A DNA stretch of 64,000 nt from Corynebacterium freiburgense (GCF_030408815.1 NZ_CP047355.1:2294001-2358000); one strand, 5' to 3'; shown: positions 9,930-22,021, numbered from the stretch's first letter. Notes: generated by a model from the letters alone, not told the origin. Made by a program: numbers and translations.

Positions 9930-11264
9930 CTACCTCTCCCCGTGTTGTTGAATTGCCTCGCGCAAAACCTGCAACCCTTCGCGTAGTAGCGCCTCGGGGA
10001 TAACTAACGGTGGTAGGAGGCGAATCACATTTCCATCCATTCCACAGGTCAGGATTAGCACTCCTGCTGCTTTACATTCTGCTGCAATAGCAGCTGTTAC
10101 CTTGGGATTGGGTTGGTCATATGCATTAACAAATTCTATGGCAATCATGCCGCCACGCCCACGAATTTCCGCTACTATTTCCAATTCTGCAACTTCGGCG
10201 AGTTCTTCGCGGATAATCGCTTCGATTTCTTGTGCCCGGCCATGAAGACCTAAATCTTCCATTTCTTCTATTGCAGCAAGTGCCGCCGCACAGGCCACGG
10301 GGTTTCCACCGTATGTACCCCCGAGACCCCCAACGCCTGGGGCGTCCATAATTTCCGCACGGCCAGTTACCGCAGATAATGGCATTCCTCCGGCAAGACC
10401 TTTTGCGGTGGTAATTAAATCGGGACAAATGCCTTCATGCTCAGCCGCGAACCAAGCTCCGGTACGACTCATGCCAGCCTGAATCTCATCGAATACCAGG
10501 ACCACATCATTGGTGGTGCACCACCTGGATAATGCTTGGAGAAATCCAGGCGCAGGCACAATAAAGCCGCCTTCGCCTTGAATGGGTTCGATCACTACGC
10601 AGGCAAGATTTTCTGCTCCGACTTGCTGTTCAATCATAGTGATTGCACGGTCGGCGGCTTGTTCACCTGTGAGTTTATCCCGCAGTGGGTAGGACATTGG
10701 TGCCCGGTAAACATCGCTGGCAAACGGACCGAACTGGCTTTTATATGGTTTATTTTTCGCCGTCATTGCCAACGTAAGATTTGTGCGACCATGATATCCA
10801 TTGTCGAACACAACAACGCCGTTTTTCTTGGTGTAGGCGCGGGCGATCTTCACCGCGTTTTCTACTGCTTCCGCACCGGAATTAAGAAGCACAGTTTTCT
10901 TTGTATGGTCTCCCGGGGCAAGGGAATTAAGTTTTTCCGCCACCGCAATATATGGCTCATATGGGCTGACCATAAAACATGTATGCGTAAAGTGTTGGGC
11001 TGCTTCCGCTATTGCCTCAGCCACTTTTGCATTTCCGGCGCCAACGGTAGTAACAGCTATTCCAGAGGCAAAATCAATAAAGGAGTTTCCGTCCGCATCA
11101 ACGAGCACGCCGCCATCCGCATCGACGACATAGCCTGGCAGCCCGGGTGCTAGCGCACTGGCTACTGCGGCTTCCCGGCGTTCATTAAGTTCTGCACTTT
11201 TCGGTCCTGGCAAAACAGTAGTAATACTGCGTTTTTGCGGTAGTCGATAGTCAAGGTCTTTCAT
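9930..11264 (-). CDS. gabT: 4-aminobutyrate aminotransferase
   Basis: A 444-residue class III PLP-dependent aminotransferase. Key sequences are VLNSGAEAVENAVKIAR (cofactor phosphate binding), FDNGYHGRT, VIEPIQGEGG, LVFDEIQAGMSRTG with the PLP-binding Asp, and TTAKGLAGGMPL with the Schiff-base lysine. It moves the amino group of GABA to 2-oxoglutarate to give succinate semialdehyde and glutamate. It is the first gene of a gabT-gabD operon and is divergent from a PucR-type regulator 117 bases away, which most likely controls it. Confidence 0.93.
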   Translation of the reverse strand: MKDLDYRLPQKRSITTVLPGPKSAELNERREAAVASALAPGLPGYVVDADGGVLVDADGNSFIDFASGIAVTTVGAGNAKVAEAIAEAAQHFTHTCFMVSPYEPYIAVAEKLNSLAPGDHTKKTVLLNSGAEAVENAVKIARAYTKKNGVVVFDNGYHGRTNLTLAMTAKNKPYKSQFGPFASDVYRAPMSYPLRDKLTGEQAADRAITMIEQQVGAENLACVVIEPIQGEGGFIVPAPGFLQALSRWCTTNDVVLVFDEIQAGMSRTGAWFAAEHEGICPDLITTAKGLAGGMPLSAVTGRAEIMDAPGVGGLGGTYGGNPVACAAALAAIEEMEDLGLHGRAQEIEAIIREELAEVAELEIVAEIRGRGGMIAIEFVNAYDQPNPKVTAAIAAECKAAGVLILTCGMDGNVIRLLPPLVIPEALLREGLQVLREAIQQHGER

Positions 11265-11381
11265 TGGGGCTGCCTCTCACGATCATTTCAGGTCACAAAA
11301 ATCATGTATTGTGACGGCCAACGCGGTCTATGTGCAGCGCGGCGAAACTTTCGACCCAAAATGTCCACTTTGGAGGGTTGT

Positions 11382-12884
11382 ATGGCAACACCATTATTAA
11401 GTGTGCGGTGGCTTCTCCATCAGCGCGCCCTGGCGCTTCAAGAGGTTATTCCCGCAACACGCGATTTTGAAATTGTACAGACTAGTGAATTGCCCGACCC
11501 ATCCCAGTTTTTGCTCCCCCATTCAATTGTGCTCACTATTGGAATAAGTTTTCAAAATAACGAACACCAATTTGGCGAATATATGAGCCGATTAGCGGAC
11601 GCAGGGGTTGTTGCACTGGGTTTTGGTACCGGGCTTGCATTTCAATCCATCCCCCAGGCGCTTATCGACGCCGCGAAACACCACCATATCGGCCTCTTTG
11701 AGGTTCCACATGACACACCTTTTATTTCGATTCAAACGGTTGTAAATAAGGAAATAGCAAACCGGCAAATACGCCAACAGGAACGGCTTGTAGCCTCACA
11801 GCGTCGCGCCAACCAAGCGGCAATCACCGGGGGCGTCGAAAAGCTCATCGAACAGCTTGCTATCGATCTACAAGCAGCAGTGGCCATTAAGGACAATGAT
11901 CAACGGCTTATTACACACTCCAAGTACGGCGCATTGGATGCAACCAAGCCCGCCGAAGATGCTTTTGTAATCAACCATAAAATGCTGACATTTGGAGATA
12001 GGTTTCACCAACTCATTACGGTAAGTGACACCCCACTAGATTCAGCACAACGCAACCTTGTAAAGCACTGCGCAAGCCTGGCTGACCTGCTATTACAACG
12101 TCCACACTCCCTGCGGAATGCTCGCAGTGAATTAAATGCACTAGCTCTTTCAATGCTGCTGGGGTTTGCCGGTGAAGCCAGCCAAATAGAAAAGATATTT
12201 GCCGGTATTGCAGATTCACATGGGCATGTGCGGCCGGTGGTGATTCATTCCAATATTGATCGACACATTAATCAAGCCATTGAAACTATCGACAAAAACC
12301 TTGTAGTGCATACCCGCGAACTTTGCAGTATTCATCTGGACAAATACACAGCACTATTTCTTTTCCGCGGCTCACGTGAAGTGGAAAATATTATCGAACT
12401 ATTTGGCGAATACACTGCAAAGATTCGAATATGCATTGGAGGTTCTCGCCCATGGAAGAGTGTTGATCAAGAATTGATACGTTCCCTGGTAACCTCAGCG
12501 AAATCTATTCCCCTTGGAGAACACCTAGGGCCACAAGGAAATACGCTTGCGTGGCTCCGTGGCAGCGCCGTTATGGACGCATTGGATCAACGAGCACATG
12601 AAACCCTTGGACGATTGGAAAACCATGACCGCCAGCATGACACCCATCTTCGTCTTACCTTAGCCACGCACCTACAACGCGGCGCCCAAATCACTGCCAC
12701 TGCTGAAGCTTTAGGAATCCATCGCCACACCGTTCGCAGCCGCCTCGAACGAATCTCCGAAATTTGCGAGGTTGATCTAGAAAACCCTGTGACCAGGGCC
12801 GAGCTATTGCTGGTAACTGTCACCCGGAAACCAGTAACAGACGAAAGCCGCCACCTTGGAATGAACCAAGATGACGGCTTATAG
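11382..12884 (+). CDS. PucR-type transcriptional regulator of the gab genes
   Basis: A regulator of 500 residues. The N-terminal purine-catabolism/PucR-type domain covers about residues 1-130, and the C-terminal PucR helix-turn-helix contains ITATAEALGIHRHTVRSRLERI (within residues 446-470) followed by NPVTRAELLL. It is divergent from gabT-gabD. PucR-type regulators activate the gab operon in Corynebacterium glutamicum, so the same role is inferred here. ATG 11382 is chosen because GGAGGG lies 5 bases before it; an in-frame ATG at 11304 has no ribosome site. Confidence 0.82.
   Translation: MATPLLSVRWLLHQRALALQEVIPATRDFEIVQTSELPDPSQFLLPHSIVLTIGISFQNNEHQFGEYMSRLADAGVVALGFGTGLAFQSIPQALIDAAKHHHIGLFEVPHDTPFISIQTVVNKEIANRQIRQQERLVASQRRANQAAITGGVEKLIEQLAIDLQAAVAIKDNDQRLITHSKYGALDATKPAEDAFVINHKMLTFGDRFHQLITVSDTPLDSAQRNLVKHCASLADLLLQRPHSLRNARSELNALALSMLLGFAGEASQIEKIFAGIADSHGHVRPVVIHSNIDRHINQAIETIDKNLVVHTRELCSIHLDKYTALFLFRGSREVENIIELFGEYTAKIRICIGGSRPWKSVDQELIRSLVTSAKSIPLGEHLGPQGNTLAWLRGSAVMDALDQRAHETLGRLENHDRQHDTHLRLTLATHLQRGAQITATAEALGIHRHTVRSRLERISEICEVDLENPVTRAELLLVTVTRKPVTDESRHLGMNQDDGL
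12845..12880. terminator. Possible terminator hairpin at the 3' end of the pucR-type gene
   Basis: AGCCGCCACCTTGG and CCAAGATGACGGCT form a 14-bp stem with two G-U-type mismatches and a 5-base loop, overlapping the last codons of the regulator and lying between two converging genes. No clear T-run follows on either strand, so function as a terminator is uncertain. Confidence 0.35.
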
Positions 12885-12892
12885 CCAACGAG

Positions 12893-14529
<1,637 letters not shown>

Positions 14530-15255
14530 ATGAACGCCCCTCTCACCGACACTGAGGCTGGCGCAGTCACCACAGATAAGGTCGTTGAGGTTGCCCTGCA
14601 CAGCTTCGCTACCAAAGGATTTGACGAGACTAGACTCGAATCAATCGCCCAAGAGTCTGGAATGTCTAAGCGAATGATCCATTATCACTTTGGTGATAAA
14701 AAGGGCTTGTATTTGCAGACTTTTTATTTAGCAATCGCACAACTTAGGCCCGAACCGCGAGCTCTGGAATTGGAATCCACTGTGCCCGTAGACGGCGTAA
14801 GAAAAGTAGTGGAAGTGATTTATCGGCAATTTGAAAAACATCCAAATGCCGCACGCCTTATCTTAATGGAGAATCTTTACTCCTACGCCGAAATAGACAC
14901 CGTAAAAGCACTTACAGAACAATCGAGTGTGCTCTTACAAATGGATAAGCTTCTTATGCTTGGACAGGACGCAGGTGCGTTCCGCCCGGGAATTAGTGCA
15001 CTTGATGTGTACCTCCTTATTGCATCGCTTTGCATGTTCCGTATTTCAAATCGGAACACCTTTTTAATGTTGTACAAGGCGGACCTGCAAAATAAACAAA
15101 ATAGCGTTGGCATGCTCCGCCTATGCACAGACTCGGCATTGGCATTCCTTACTTCCAACATGCCAAGCACGGGCGATATGAGCTATATCCACCCCCATGA
15201 CTGCAACCCCGAAGGCTGTGACGAACAAGACGTGGATGGGGATATCTACGGCTAA
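14530..15255 (+). CDS. TetR-family transcriptional regulator
   Basis: A 241-residue regulator. The N-terminal DNA-binding domain (about residues 17-65) reads VVEVALHSFATKGFDETRLE, then SIAQESGMSKRMIHYHFGDK, the TetR helix-turn-helix with its closing YHFGxK motif. The C-terminal ligand domain is not diagnostic. The tail is acidic and carries His and Cys residues (HPHDCNPEGCDEQD), which is unusual and could bind a metal. ATG 14530 has AAAGGAAG upstream. The downstream VWA gene is separated by 166 bases and need not be its target. Confidence 0.85.
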   Translation: MNAPLTDTEAGAVTTDKVVEVALHSFATKGFDETRLESIAQESGMSKRMIHYHFGDKKGLYLQTFYLAIAQLRPEPRALELESTVPVDGVRKVVEVIYRQFEKHPNAARLILMENLYSYAEIDTVKALTEQSSVLLQMDKLLMLGQDAGAFRPGISALDVYLLIASLCMFRISNRNTFLMLYKADLQNKQNSVGMLRLCTDSALAFLTSNMPSTGDMSYIHPHDCNPEGCDEQDVDGDIYG

Positions 15256-15421
15256 CTAACGGTATATCGCACTATCCAACCAAAGTTTATAACTTTTCAA
15301 TTACAAAATCCACATAATGCCAATTGCACAAAAATGCCAGGAGTAGCATTTCCTCTGGCATTCATTGTGTGCCTCCTTTTTATTGCATTAACGTTTATTA
15401 AATCAACTCTAGGATAGTACG

Positions 15422-17338
15422 ATGCGAAGAATTCGCCGTTGCTCAGTTGGTGTTGCTGCTTTATTGGCGATGGTTTTTGCGCCAGTGAGCCTAGCTCAAG
15501 CCACATCAATGGACCCCACCGTGATCGTGCTGGATGCTTCAGGATCTATGACCGCACAGGATGTGGACGGCCAATCCCGTATGGATTCAGCCAAACAAGC
15601 CGTAAATGATTTTCTCGATCAAACCCCTGAAGAATCGAAGTTGGGTTTGCTCACTTATGGCACGGGCACTGGCAGTTCTGAAGAGGAAAAAGAAGCTGGC
15701 TGCAAAGACATTACGGTTCTTTCGCGCCTAGGGGAAACACCGATTGCCGACCTCAAACAAAAAGTAAATGAATTGCAACCGCGCGGCTACACACCGATTG
15801 GTAATTCGCTACTCCAGGCGAATGACCTTTTGCCAAAAGAGGGAAAGCGCTCAATCGTTCTTGTCTCCGACGGCATTGACACCTGCGCACCGCCACCTGT
15901 GTGCGACGTCGCAAAGCAACTGAAAGAGCAAGGCACCGACCTGGTGGTACACACTATCGGTTTTATGGTTGACGACGCCGCGCGCGCCGAGCTTTCCTGT
16001 GTGGCCGATGTTACCGGCGGCACCTACTCTGACGCCTCAAGCGCGGAGAGCCTTAAGGCAAACCTAACCCGGGCCGCTACCCGCACAGGTGTCTCATACC
16101 AGTTTTCGGACAAACAGGTGAAGTTTTCCCAGCAGCTTAGCGACGCCCCCGAGATCACCGTCGGCGACCTCCAACACCCAACCCGCATCCATGCCATTCT
16201 CCCCTCTGGTGGCGATAAAGAATCATTTGCCAAGATAAAGATCCCCAACGGCATGCACCTACAGGTGGGTTATTCGACAGTCCCCAGCTTTGGAACTCGT
16301 AAAATACTAGAAGATGCCTTCGGGTTTTTTATCTCCCCAGAGGACAGCTCTGGCAGTGCCTGCTATATAGATCGTTCTGGACTATCGGATGTTGTGGGCA
16401 GCCGTCCAAACGCCGCTTTTATCACCGGAAAAGAGCAAGGCGCAAAAGACAATTATTGCGAAGGGGAATACATATACCTCCACGCATACGAAACAGCCGA
16501 CGCCCCTGATGACCTAGACATGACATTGGCGTTAGTCCCGGCACAGCCTTCTGATTACGGGGACCCATTTAATAAAGCTGCCACACCAGACCGTACTAAA
16601 GATGACCTAGGCAAGCCCGCAGAGGCTCGTACCACAGAATCTGTCACCCCGCTGAGTTACCCCGATACACAGGCAAAACCCGCACACGGAACCGTGATCG
16701 CGGACATAGTCGAAGGTGAAACGCAGTATATCCCCACTGAAGTCTCCTGGGGTCAGGCGCTGGATGTGACCGTTGAAATCTTGGAGGATCAGGCAGCCGA
16801 AGAACTCACCCAGACTGAACGGACCGGTCGGCAACTAGACATCTCAGTATTGAATGAGCTCGGCCAGCCGCAGAAAATTCTGGACGATGATTCCAATCAA
16901 TCCCTCCCTTCTCGAAGCCTGGATATTAATGCACAGAATGCGGCAAAAGTATTTGGCACCGAACGGGCCATCTCTTTTGCAAACATAAAGGAACGATCAG
17001 CAGCCTGGCTCGGCGGCAAACATTTCGTGCAAATAAGTTTCAATAGCCTCTTCCGCCAGGAAAAAGCCACCGAGAATACCCAATCAATTCCGGTAAAGTA
17101 CCGCCTTACCTTCACCCCAGTTGGAAACCCCGTCGAAGGACCTACTTTTACCGCAGACGCCTCCCCCACAACCAATGTCTCAAGCGCGCAGTCTACCACC
17201 GCGGCTAACGCGGAGGTAAAACAAACAAGTAGCTGGGGCACACTACTTAATTACGCAATCATATTCGGCATCTTGCTCGTAGTGGTTGTCTTGATCATCG
17301 GAGGAATTATATTCCTTAGCAGCAAACGACGCGGCTAA
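15422..17338 (+). CDS. Secreted, membrane-anchored VWA-domain protein
   Basis: A 638-residue protein with a signal peptide (basic RRIRR, hydrophobic core, cleavage near SLAQA at about residue 27), a von Willebrand A domain at about residues 34-220 with an intact MIDAS motif DASGSM, and a further extracellular beta-rich region. It ends with a transmembrane helix at about residues 610-633 and the basic tail SSKRRG. It is therefore anchored by its C-terminus with the domains outside. VWA domains bind ligands through a metal ion; the partner here is unknown. Several Cys in the VWA half could form disulfides outside the cell. It converges on clpX with only 3 bases between. Confidence 0.85.
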   Translation: MRRIRRCSVGVAALLAMVFAPVSLAQATSMDPTVIVLDASGSMTAQDVDGQSRMDSAKQAVNDFLDQTPEESKLGLLTYGTGTGSSEEEKEAGCKDITVLSRLGETPIADLKQKVNELQPRGYTPIGNSLLQANDLLPKEGKRSIVLVSDGIDTCAPPPVCDVAKQLKEQGTDLVVHTIGFMVDDAARAELSCVADVTGGTYSDASSAESLKANLTRAATRTGVSYQFSDKQVKFSQQLSDAPEITVGDLQHPTRIHAILPSGGDKESFAKIKIPNGMHLQVGYSTVPSFGTRKILEDAFGFFISPEDSSGSACYIDRSGLSDVVGSRPNAAFITGKEQGAKDNYCEGEYIYLHAYETADAPDDLDMTLALVPAQPSDYGDPFNKAATPDRTKDDLGKPAEARTTESVTPLSYPDTQAKPAHGTVIADIVEGETQYIPTEVSWGQALDVTVEILEDQAAEELTQTERTGRQLDISVLNELGQPQKILDDDSNQSLPSRSLDINAQNAAKVFGTERAISFANIKERSAAWLGGKHFVQISFNSLFRQEKATENTQSIPVKYRLTFTPVGNPVEGPTFTADASPTTNVSSAQSTTAANAEVKQTSSWGTLLNYAIIFGILLVVVVLIIGGIIFLSSKRRG

Positions 17339-17341
17339 CTC

Positions 17342-18631
17342 CTATGCGGTGGTGCGGGATGCTTCGTCTTCAGCACTGTGGGGCAGCAGCTCTGGCTCGG
17401 ATTCCCCACGCACTGTGGATTCCGTAATCAATACAGCCTTCACATCTTCCCGGTCCGGAATATCGAACATTACCGGCACCAAGATTTCTTCCATAATAGA
17501 CCGCAAACCACGTGCGCCAGTCTTGCGTTCTAAAGCGAATTCCGCAACGGCTTCCAAAGCCTCATCGGTAAAACGCAAATCAACGCCATCCATTTCAAAC
17601 AGACGCTTGTATTGTTTGATTAGGGAATTTTTCGGCTCGGTCAGCACAGAAATAAGCGAATCTTTGTCCAAATTACCCACGGTGGCCACTACAGGCAGGC
17701 GACCAATAAACTCAGGAATCAGACCAAACTTTACTAAATCTTCGGGGCGGACATCGCGGAAAATATCCACATCGTCGGTATCAGCAGCGGCCGTAATATC
17801 CGCGCCAAAGCCCAATCCCTTACGTCCACGGCGTTCTTGAATCACTTTTTCCAAGCCCGCAAATGCACCTGCGACAATAAACAAAATATTGGTAGTATCC
17901 AGCTGAATAAAGTCTTGATTTGGATGCTTCCTACCACCCTGCGGCGGAATTGCAGCAACAGTACCTTCAAGGATTTTCAGCAGTGCCTGCTGCACCCCCT
18001 CCCCAGAAACATCGCGAGTAATCGATGGATTCTCAGACTTTCGGGAAATCTTATCCACTTCATCAATGTAAATAATGCCGCGTTGCGCCCGCTGAACATC
18101 GAAATCCGCGGCTTGCAGCAGTTTCAGCAGAATATTTTCCACATCTTCGCCGACATAACCAGCTTCGGTCAGCGAGGTAGCATCAGCAATGGCAAACGGG
18201 ACGTCGAGAAGCCGCGCCAGGGTCTGTGCAAGGTAAGTTTTACCACTGCCTGTGGGACCCAACATAAGAATATTCGATTTAGCCAGCTCAACATCGTCCT
18301 CATTGCGGCGCGACATTGAACGCTGCTCCTCCGCGCGAAGCCGCTTGTAATGGTTGTAGACCGCTACAGACAACACACGCTTTGCATCGGTTTGCCCGAT
18401 GACATACTTATCCAAGAAAGCACATATTTCTGTAGGACGCGGCAGCTTATCATTACGTTCCTGTTCAGCTGCTGCGCTATTGAGTTCTTCCTCAATGATC
18501 TCATTGCAAAGGTCGATGCACTCGTTGCAGATATACACCCCACCACCAGCGATGAGCTTTTTCACCTGCTTTTGACTCTTTCCACAGAACGAGCACTTTA
18601 ACAGGTCTGCGCTTTCTTGCATATGTGCCAT
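17342..18631 (-). CDS. clpX: ATP-dependent Clp protease ATP-binding subunit ClpX
   Basis: A 429-residue AAA+ unfoldase. The N-terminal zinc-binding domain has CSFCGKS...ICNECIDLC (residues 13-42); Walker A is GPTGSGKT, Walker B is [10 protein letters not shown], and the pore loop and sensor 2 region ([10 protein letters not shown]) are present. It recognises and unfolds substrates and feeds them into the ClpP1P2 chamber in the cytosol. It lies 168 bases downstream of clpP2 on the same strand, with hairpins between, so it probably has its own promoter as well. Confidence 0.97.
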   Translation of the reverse strand: MAHMQESADLLKCSFCGKSQKQVKKLIAGGGVYICNECIDLCNEIIEEELNSAAAEQERNDKLPRPTEICAFLDKYVIGQTDAKRVLSVAVYNHYKRLRAEEQRSMSRRNEDDVELAKSNILMLGPTGSGKTYLAQTLARLLDVPFAIADATSLTEAGYVGEDVENILLKLLQAADFDVQRAQRGIIYIDEVDKISRKSENPSITRDVSGEGVQQALLKILEGTVAAIPPQGGRKHPNQDFIQLDTTNILFIVAGAFAGLEKVIQERRGRKGLGFGADITAAADTDDVDIFRDVRPEDLVKFGLIPEFIGRLPVVATVGNLDKDSLISVLTEPKNSLIKQYKRLFEMDGVDLRFTDEALEAVAEFALERKTGARGLRSIMEEILVPVMFDIPDREDVKAVLITESTVRGESEPELLPHSAEDEASRTTA

Positions 18632-18662
18632 GAGGAGCTATTCGTCTCGCAATCATCGGTAA

Positions 18663-18734
18663 AGGTGCCAGTGATAGGCACCTAAGTTTGAGGGCCTTCC
18701 CACACTTTAGTCCTAAATACGCCAAGAGTGTGGG
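18663..18734. other. Hairpins between clpP2 and clpX
   Basis: Two perfect inverted repeats: AGGTGCC (18663-18669) with GGCACCT (18677-18683), and CCCACACT (18699-18706) with AGTGTGGG (18727-18734). They lie in the spacer before clpX and may form an attenuator or processing site, or end part of the clpP1P2 transcript. No T-run is seen. Confidence 0.45.
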
Positions 18735-18799
18735 TACCAGAAACGTGTCCCGGTATCACCCACACCCACAATGACGTATCAAAGGCGCATTAAAGGTGC

Positions 18800-19426
18800 C
18801 TATGCATTGAGCTTACGGTAATCGAATACTTGGTCAACAATTCCGTACTCAACGGCTTCATGCGCCGTAAGAATCTTATCGCGATCAGTATCAATCCGGA
18901 TTTGCTCGGCTGGCTTACCAGTATGGCGCGACAGCGTTTCTTCCATAAGCTTCCGCATGCGCTCAATTTCCGCAGCTTGAATCTCCAGATCTGAAACTTG
19001 GCCCTGAATTCCACCAGTGGCTGGCTGATGAATCAATACCCGAGCATTCGGCAATGCCGCACGCTTACCTGGAGCCCCCGCCGCCAATAGCACCGCCGCA
19101 GCTGATGCGGCCTGCCCTAAACACACAGTGCGCACATCCGGGCGGACATACTGCATCGTGTCGTAAATAGTCATTAAGGACGTAAACGAACCACCAGGCG
19201 AATTAATATACATGGTGATATCGCGATCCGGATCGAGGCCTTCAAGGACGAGCAGCTGCGCCATAATGTCATTCGCGGAAGCATCGTCCACCTGAGTGCC
19301 TAAAAAGATAATCCGTTCTTCGAAAAGTTTGTTATAGGGATTTGACTCTTTTGCCCCAAATGCCGAATGCTCCACAAACGAAGGAAGCACATAGCGGGAA
19401 GAAGGCATCTGCATACCGTTGGTCAT
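18800..19426 (-). CDS. clpP2: ATP-dependent Clp protease proteolytic subunit ClpP2
   Basis: A 208-residue ClpP. The catalytic serine sits in [16 protein letters not shown] and the histidine in [10 protein letters not shown], with Asp in [19 protein letters not shown]. The GQAASAAA form is typical of the actinobacterial ClpP2 subunit, which pairs with ClpP1 in a mixed 14-mer that works with ClpX or ClpC. The gene follows clpP1 after 24 bases, so the two are one operon. Confidence 0.94.
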   Translation of the reverse strand: MTNGMQMPSSRYVLPSFVEHSAFGAKESNPYNKLFEERIIFLGTQVDDASANDIMAQLLVLEGLDPDRDITMYINSPGGSFTSLMTIYDTMQYVRPDVRTVCLGQAASAAAVLLAAGAPGKRAALPNARVLIHQPATGGIQGQVSDLEIQAAEIERMRKLMEETLSRHTGKPAEQIRIDTDRDKILTAHEAVEYGIVDQVFDYRKLNA

Positions 19427-19450
19427 AATATTGCTGTTCTCCTAGAAGAA

Positions 19451-20029
19451 TTAGTTGGAAATATTGCCTTTTGCTGACGTAATAACATGGTCCACAAAAC
19501 CGTATTCTTTGGCCTGTTCAGCAGTAAACCAACGGTCACGGTCAGAATCTTTCGTGATTTGTTCTACAGATTGACCGGTATGCTCCGCAATCAGTTCCGC
19601 CATTTCACGCTTTGTATGCGAGAACTGCTCAGCCTGAATCGCAATATCGGCCGCCGTACCACCAACACCCGCAGACGGCTGATGCATCATAATACGAGCA
19701 TGTGGCAATGCGTACCGCTTGCCTTTAGTGCCAGCCGAAAGTAAGAACTGTCCCATTGAAGCGGCAAGCCCCATCCCATAGGTCGCAATATCGCACGGGG
19801 AATACTTCATTGTGTCATAAATTGCCATTCCGGCGGTCACAGAGCCGCCAGGCGAATTAATGTACAGCGAAATATCACGGGTTGGATCTTCTGCGGACAA
19901 CAAGAGAATCTGGGCGCAAAGTTTATTTGCGATTTCATCATCTACCTGGCTGCCCAAAAAAATAATCCGCTCCCTAAGTAACCGCTCATAGACAGAGTCA
20001 CTAAGGTTCATGCCGGCTGGTGACGTCAT
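19451..20029 (-). CDS. clpP1: ATP-dependent Clp protease proteolytic subunit ClpP1
   Basis: A 192-residue ClpP with the canonical serine motif [14 protein letters not shown], the histidine motif IMMHQPSAG and the aspartate in [20 protein letters not shown]. It is the first gene of the clpP1-clpP2 operon; a ClgR-like operator lies 83 bases upstream of its ATG. The enzyme degrades unfolded and regulatory proteins in the cytosol and is essential in related Actinobacteria. Confidence 0.95.
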   Translation of the reverse strand: MTSPAGMNLSDSVYERLLRERIIFLGSQVDDEIANKLCAQILLLSAEDPTRDISLYINSPGGSVTAGMAIYDTMKYSPCDIATYGMGLAASMGQFLLSAGTKGKRYALPHARIMMHQPSAGVGGTAADIAIQAEQFSHTKREMAELIAEHTGQSVEQITKDSDRDRWFTAEQAKEYGFVDHVITSAKGNISN

Positions 20030-20111
20030 ATATCGCTCCTAAAAATCCAAATTTGCTGTTATACACTGCCAACCAATGTAACGCAGGTTGGGCACAAAGT
20101 TAGCCTTTGTT

Positions 20112-20122
20112 CGCTGTCAGCG
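20112..20122 (-). promoter_or_regulatory. Probable ClgR operator upstream of clpP1P2
   Basis: On the minus strand the core CGCTGACAGCG, in context GTTACGCTGACAGCGAAC, fits the published corynebacterial ClgR consensus WNNWCGCYNANRGCGWWS at all positions but the first. It is a 5-base inverted repeat around one base and lies 83-93 bases before the clpP1 start, where ClgR acts in C. glutamicum. Confidence 0.65.
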
Positions 20123-20431
20123 TAACCCTTATAGCTTTGGGCATTGATTACAGGTTCTGTGTGTGGTGCCGGCCACCTAAAGTATTTCGGAGCACACTAC
20201 CGAAGCTTTTAAGTAGCTACTTGCCGGGCTAGGGCGAATGCTTCGGGTAGCTTCAAATAACAGTTGGTACAAAATGGAGGGGTTTTTGAAAAAGTTACCC
20301 TTTTTGTATCAAGCCGCAGGTCAATCGCGGTAAACAATAAAACTCAAGCCATACTCGCCACCCCAAGTACCCGCCAACACCTTTTGCACAACCGCTATGC
20401 GATTAAGCCACCATCAGAGCACACTGTGCGC

Positions 20432-20503
20432 AAACATAAAACTCCCCTCCAGACCGGAAAGCTATTACTTTCCTGGCCAAGCTTGGAGGGGAGTTTTATG
20501 TTT
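20432..20503 (-). terminator. Strong terminator after tig
   Basis: A perfect 20-bp inverted repeat: 20432-20451 (ends ACTCCCCTCCA) and 20484-20503 (starts TGGAGGGGAGT). It begins 11 bases after the tig stop. The stem itself ends in an AT-rich, T-rich arm, which suits an intrinsic terminator, perhaps active in both directions. Confidence 0.8.
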
Positions 20504-20513
20504 TTAAGTGAAA

Positions 20514-21857
20514 TTATGCTTCAGCTTCAGCTTCTTCTTCTGGGCCGAAGTAGCTCTTTACATCAATAGCTTCGCCATTGGAGTCTTTAGCAGTGACCCG
20601 AGCAATAGCTGCAGCCAGTGCTTTACCGCGTCGAACGTCGGTGAACACATTCGCAAGCTGGCCGGACTGCTGCAACTGGTTCACAAATTGCTCTGGTTCC
20701 ATGCCATAGCTTTGTGCTGTGAAGATAATGTGGTCAGTAAAATCTTGCTGAGTTACTGATGGCTGCTCTTGGTCTGCGAGGACATCAAGGAAGAGTTGGG
20801 TGCGTACTGCTTCTTCAGCATTCTTGCGAGAGTCTGCATCAAATTCTTCACGGGTGGTCCCTTGGATCTGCAGCATTTGCTCCAGAATTTCTTCTTTGCC
20901 GCCAAACTGGGACATGAGTTGCTGCAAGTGCCCATCAACTTGGGCTTGAACAACGCCTTCAGGCAATGGGAATTCGGTTTGCTCGAGAGCTGCTTTAAGC
21001 ACTTCGTCGCGGATATTGCCAGCTTGTTCGTTTTTGCCTTCGTCTTCGAGGCTGCCAGCAATATTGGTCTTGAGTTCTTCGATAGTGTCAAACTCAGAAG
21101 CCATTTCTGCGAACTCATCGTCGAGCTCTGGGAGTTCGCGGACCTTCACTGATTTCACGGTGACGGTAACAGCGCTTTCTTTACCTTCGTATTCACCGGA
21201 TACCAGGTTGGTGGTGAATTCTTTAGTTTCACCTTTAGCCATGCCAATAAGTGCTTCATCAAGACCTTCGACTAAGTCTTTGCTGCCTACTTCGTAGGAG
21301 AGGTCTTCGGTTGCAGATTCTTCGATAACCTGACCATCTACAGAAGCGGACATATCAAGGGTAACGAAGTTTCCTTCAGCTACAACTTGGTCAACTTCAG
21401 TAAGGGAAGCAAAGCGCTCGCGCAAAACGTCGAGTCGTTCGGAGATCTTCTCATCAGTGACTTCAATCGCCGGTACCTCTACGGAGATTTCAGAGAAGTC
21501 TGGAACCTGAATTTCAGGGCGAATATCAACTTCCGCTACGAATTCAATAAATTCGTCGTCTTCTACTTTGGAGAGATCCAAGGCTGGCGAGCCAAGAACT
21601 ACAAGCTTGTTTTCCTCAACTGCTTTTTCATAGCGAGAAGGAACAACATCATTGAGTACCTGCTCAAGGATTGGGCCGCGACCAACACGGGCCTCAATCA
21701 ACTGACGAGGAGCCTTTCCCTTGCGAAAGCCTGGAATGGAAACTTGCTGCGCGATAGCTTCGTAAGCCTGGTCGAACTCCGGCTTCATCTCGTCGAAGGG
21801 AACCTCGACTGTGAGCTTCACGCGTGTATCGTTCAGGTGCTCGACGGAACTCTTCAC
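20514..21857 (-). CDS. tig: Trigger factor, ribosome-bound chaperone and prolyl isomerase
   Basis: A protein of 447 residues. The ribosome-binding domain holds the signature [10 protein letters not shown] (about residues 42-51); the FKBP-type prolyl isomerase domain (about 155-240) contains [10 protein letters not shown] and [12 protein letters not shown]; a long helical C-domain follows, with an acidic tail. GTG 21857 is chosen because GGAGAG lies before it and because [15 protein letters not shown] is the normal N-terminus; the upstream in-frame ATG would add 27 residues that overlap a terminator. It belongs to the conserved tig/clpP/clpX neighbourhood but has its own terminator. Confidence 0.95.
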   Translation of the reverse strand: MKSSVEHLNDTRVKLTVEVPFDEMKPEFDQAYEAIAQQVSIPGFRKGKAPRQLIEARVGRGPILEQVLNDVVPSRYEKAVEENKLVVLGSPALDLSKVEDDEFIEFVAEVDIRPEIQVPDFSEISVEVPAIEVTDEKISERLDVLRERFASLTEVDQVVAEGNFVTLDMSASVDGQVIEESATEDLSYEVGSKDLVEGLDEALIGMAKGETKEFTTNLVSGEYEGKESAVTVTVKSVKVRELPELDDEFAEMASEFDTIEELKTNIAGSLEDEGKNEQAGNIRDEVLKAALEQTEFPLPEGVVQAQVDGHLQQLMSQFGGKEEILEQMLQIQGTTREEFDADSRKNAEEAVRTQLFLDVLADQEQPSVTQQDFTDHIIFTAQSYGMEPEQFVNQLQQSGQLANVFTDVRRGKALAAAIARVTAKDSNGEAIDVKSYFGPEEEAEAEA

Positions 21858-21888
21858 GAGCCACTCTCCTGGGTATAAAACGGTGGTG

Positions 21889-21917
21889 AAAAAGAGACGA
21901 CGCGGATAAACCGCGTC
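21889..21917 (-). terminator. Terminator of tRNA-Pro
   Basis: GACGCGG (21899-21905) and CCGCGTC (21911-21917) form a perfect 7-bp stem with a 5-base loop; on the minus strand GTCTCTTTTT follows. It lies between tRNA-Pro and tig. Confidence 0.6.
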
Positions 21918-21947
21918 ATCTCCAAGACTCTTTTGCATGAGTCCTAG

Positions 21948-22021
21948 TCGGGGCGACAGGATTTGAACCTGCGACCCCCTGCTCCCAAAGCAGGTGCGCT
22001 ACCAAACTGCGCCACGCCCCG
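21948..22021 (-). tRNA. tRNA-Pro (anticodon TGG)
   Basis: A complete cloverleaf on the minus strand. The acceptor stem is CGGGGCG/CGCCCCG with discriminator A; the D-arm holds GGCGCAGTTTGGTAGCGC; the anticodon stem CCTGC/GCAGG surrounds loop TTTGGGA with anticodon TGG; the T-arm holds GGTTCAAATCC. The CCA end is not encoded (CTA follows). It lies just upstream of tig. Confidence 0.96.
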
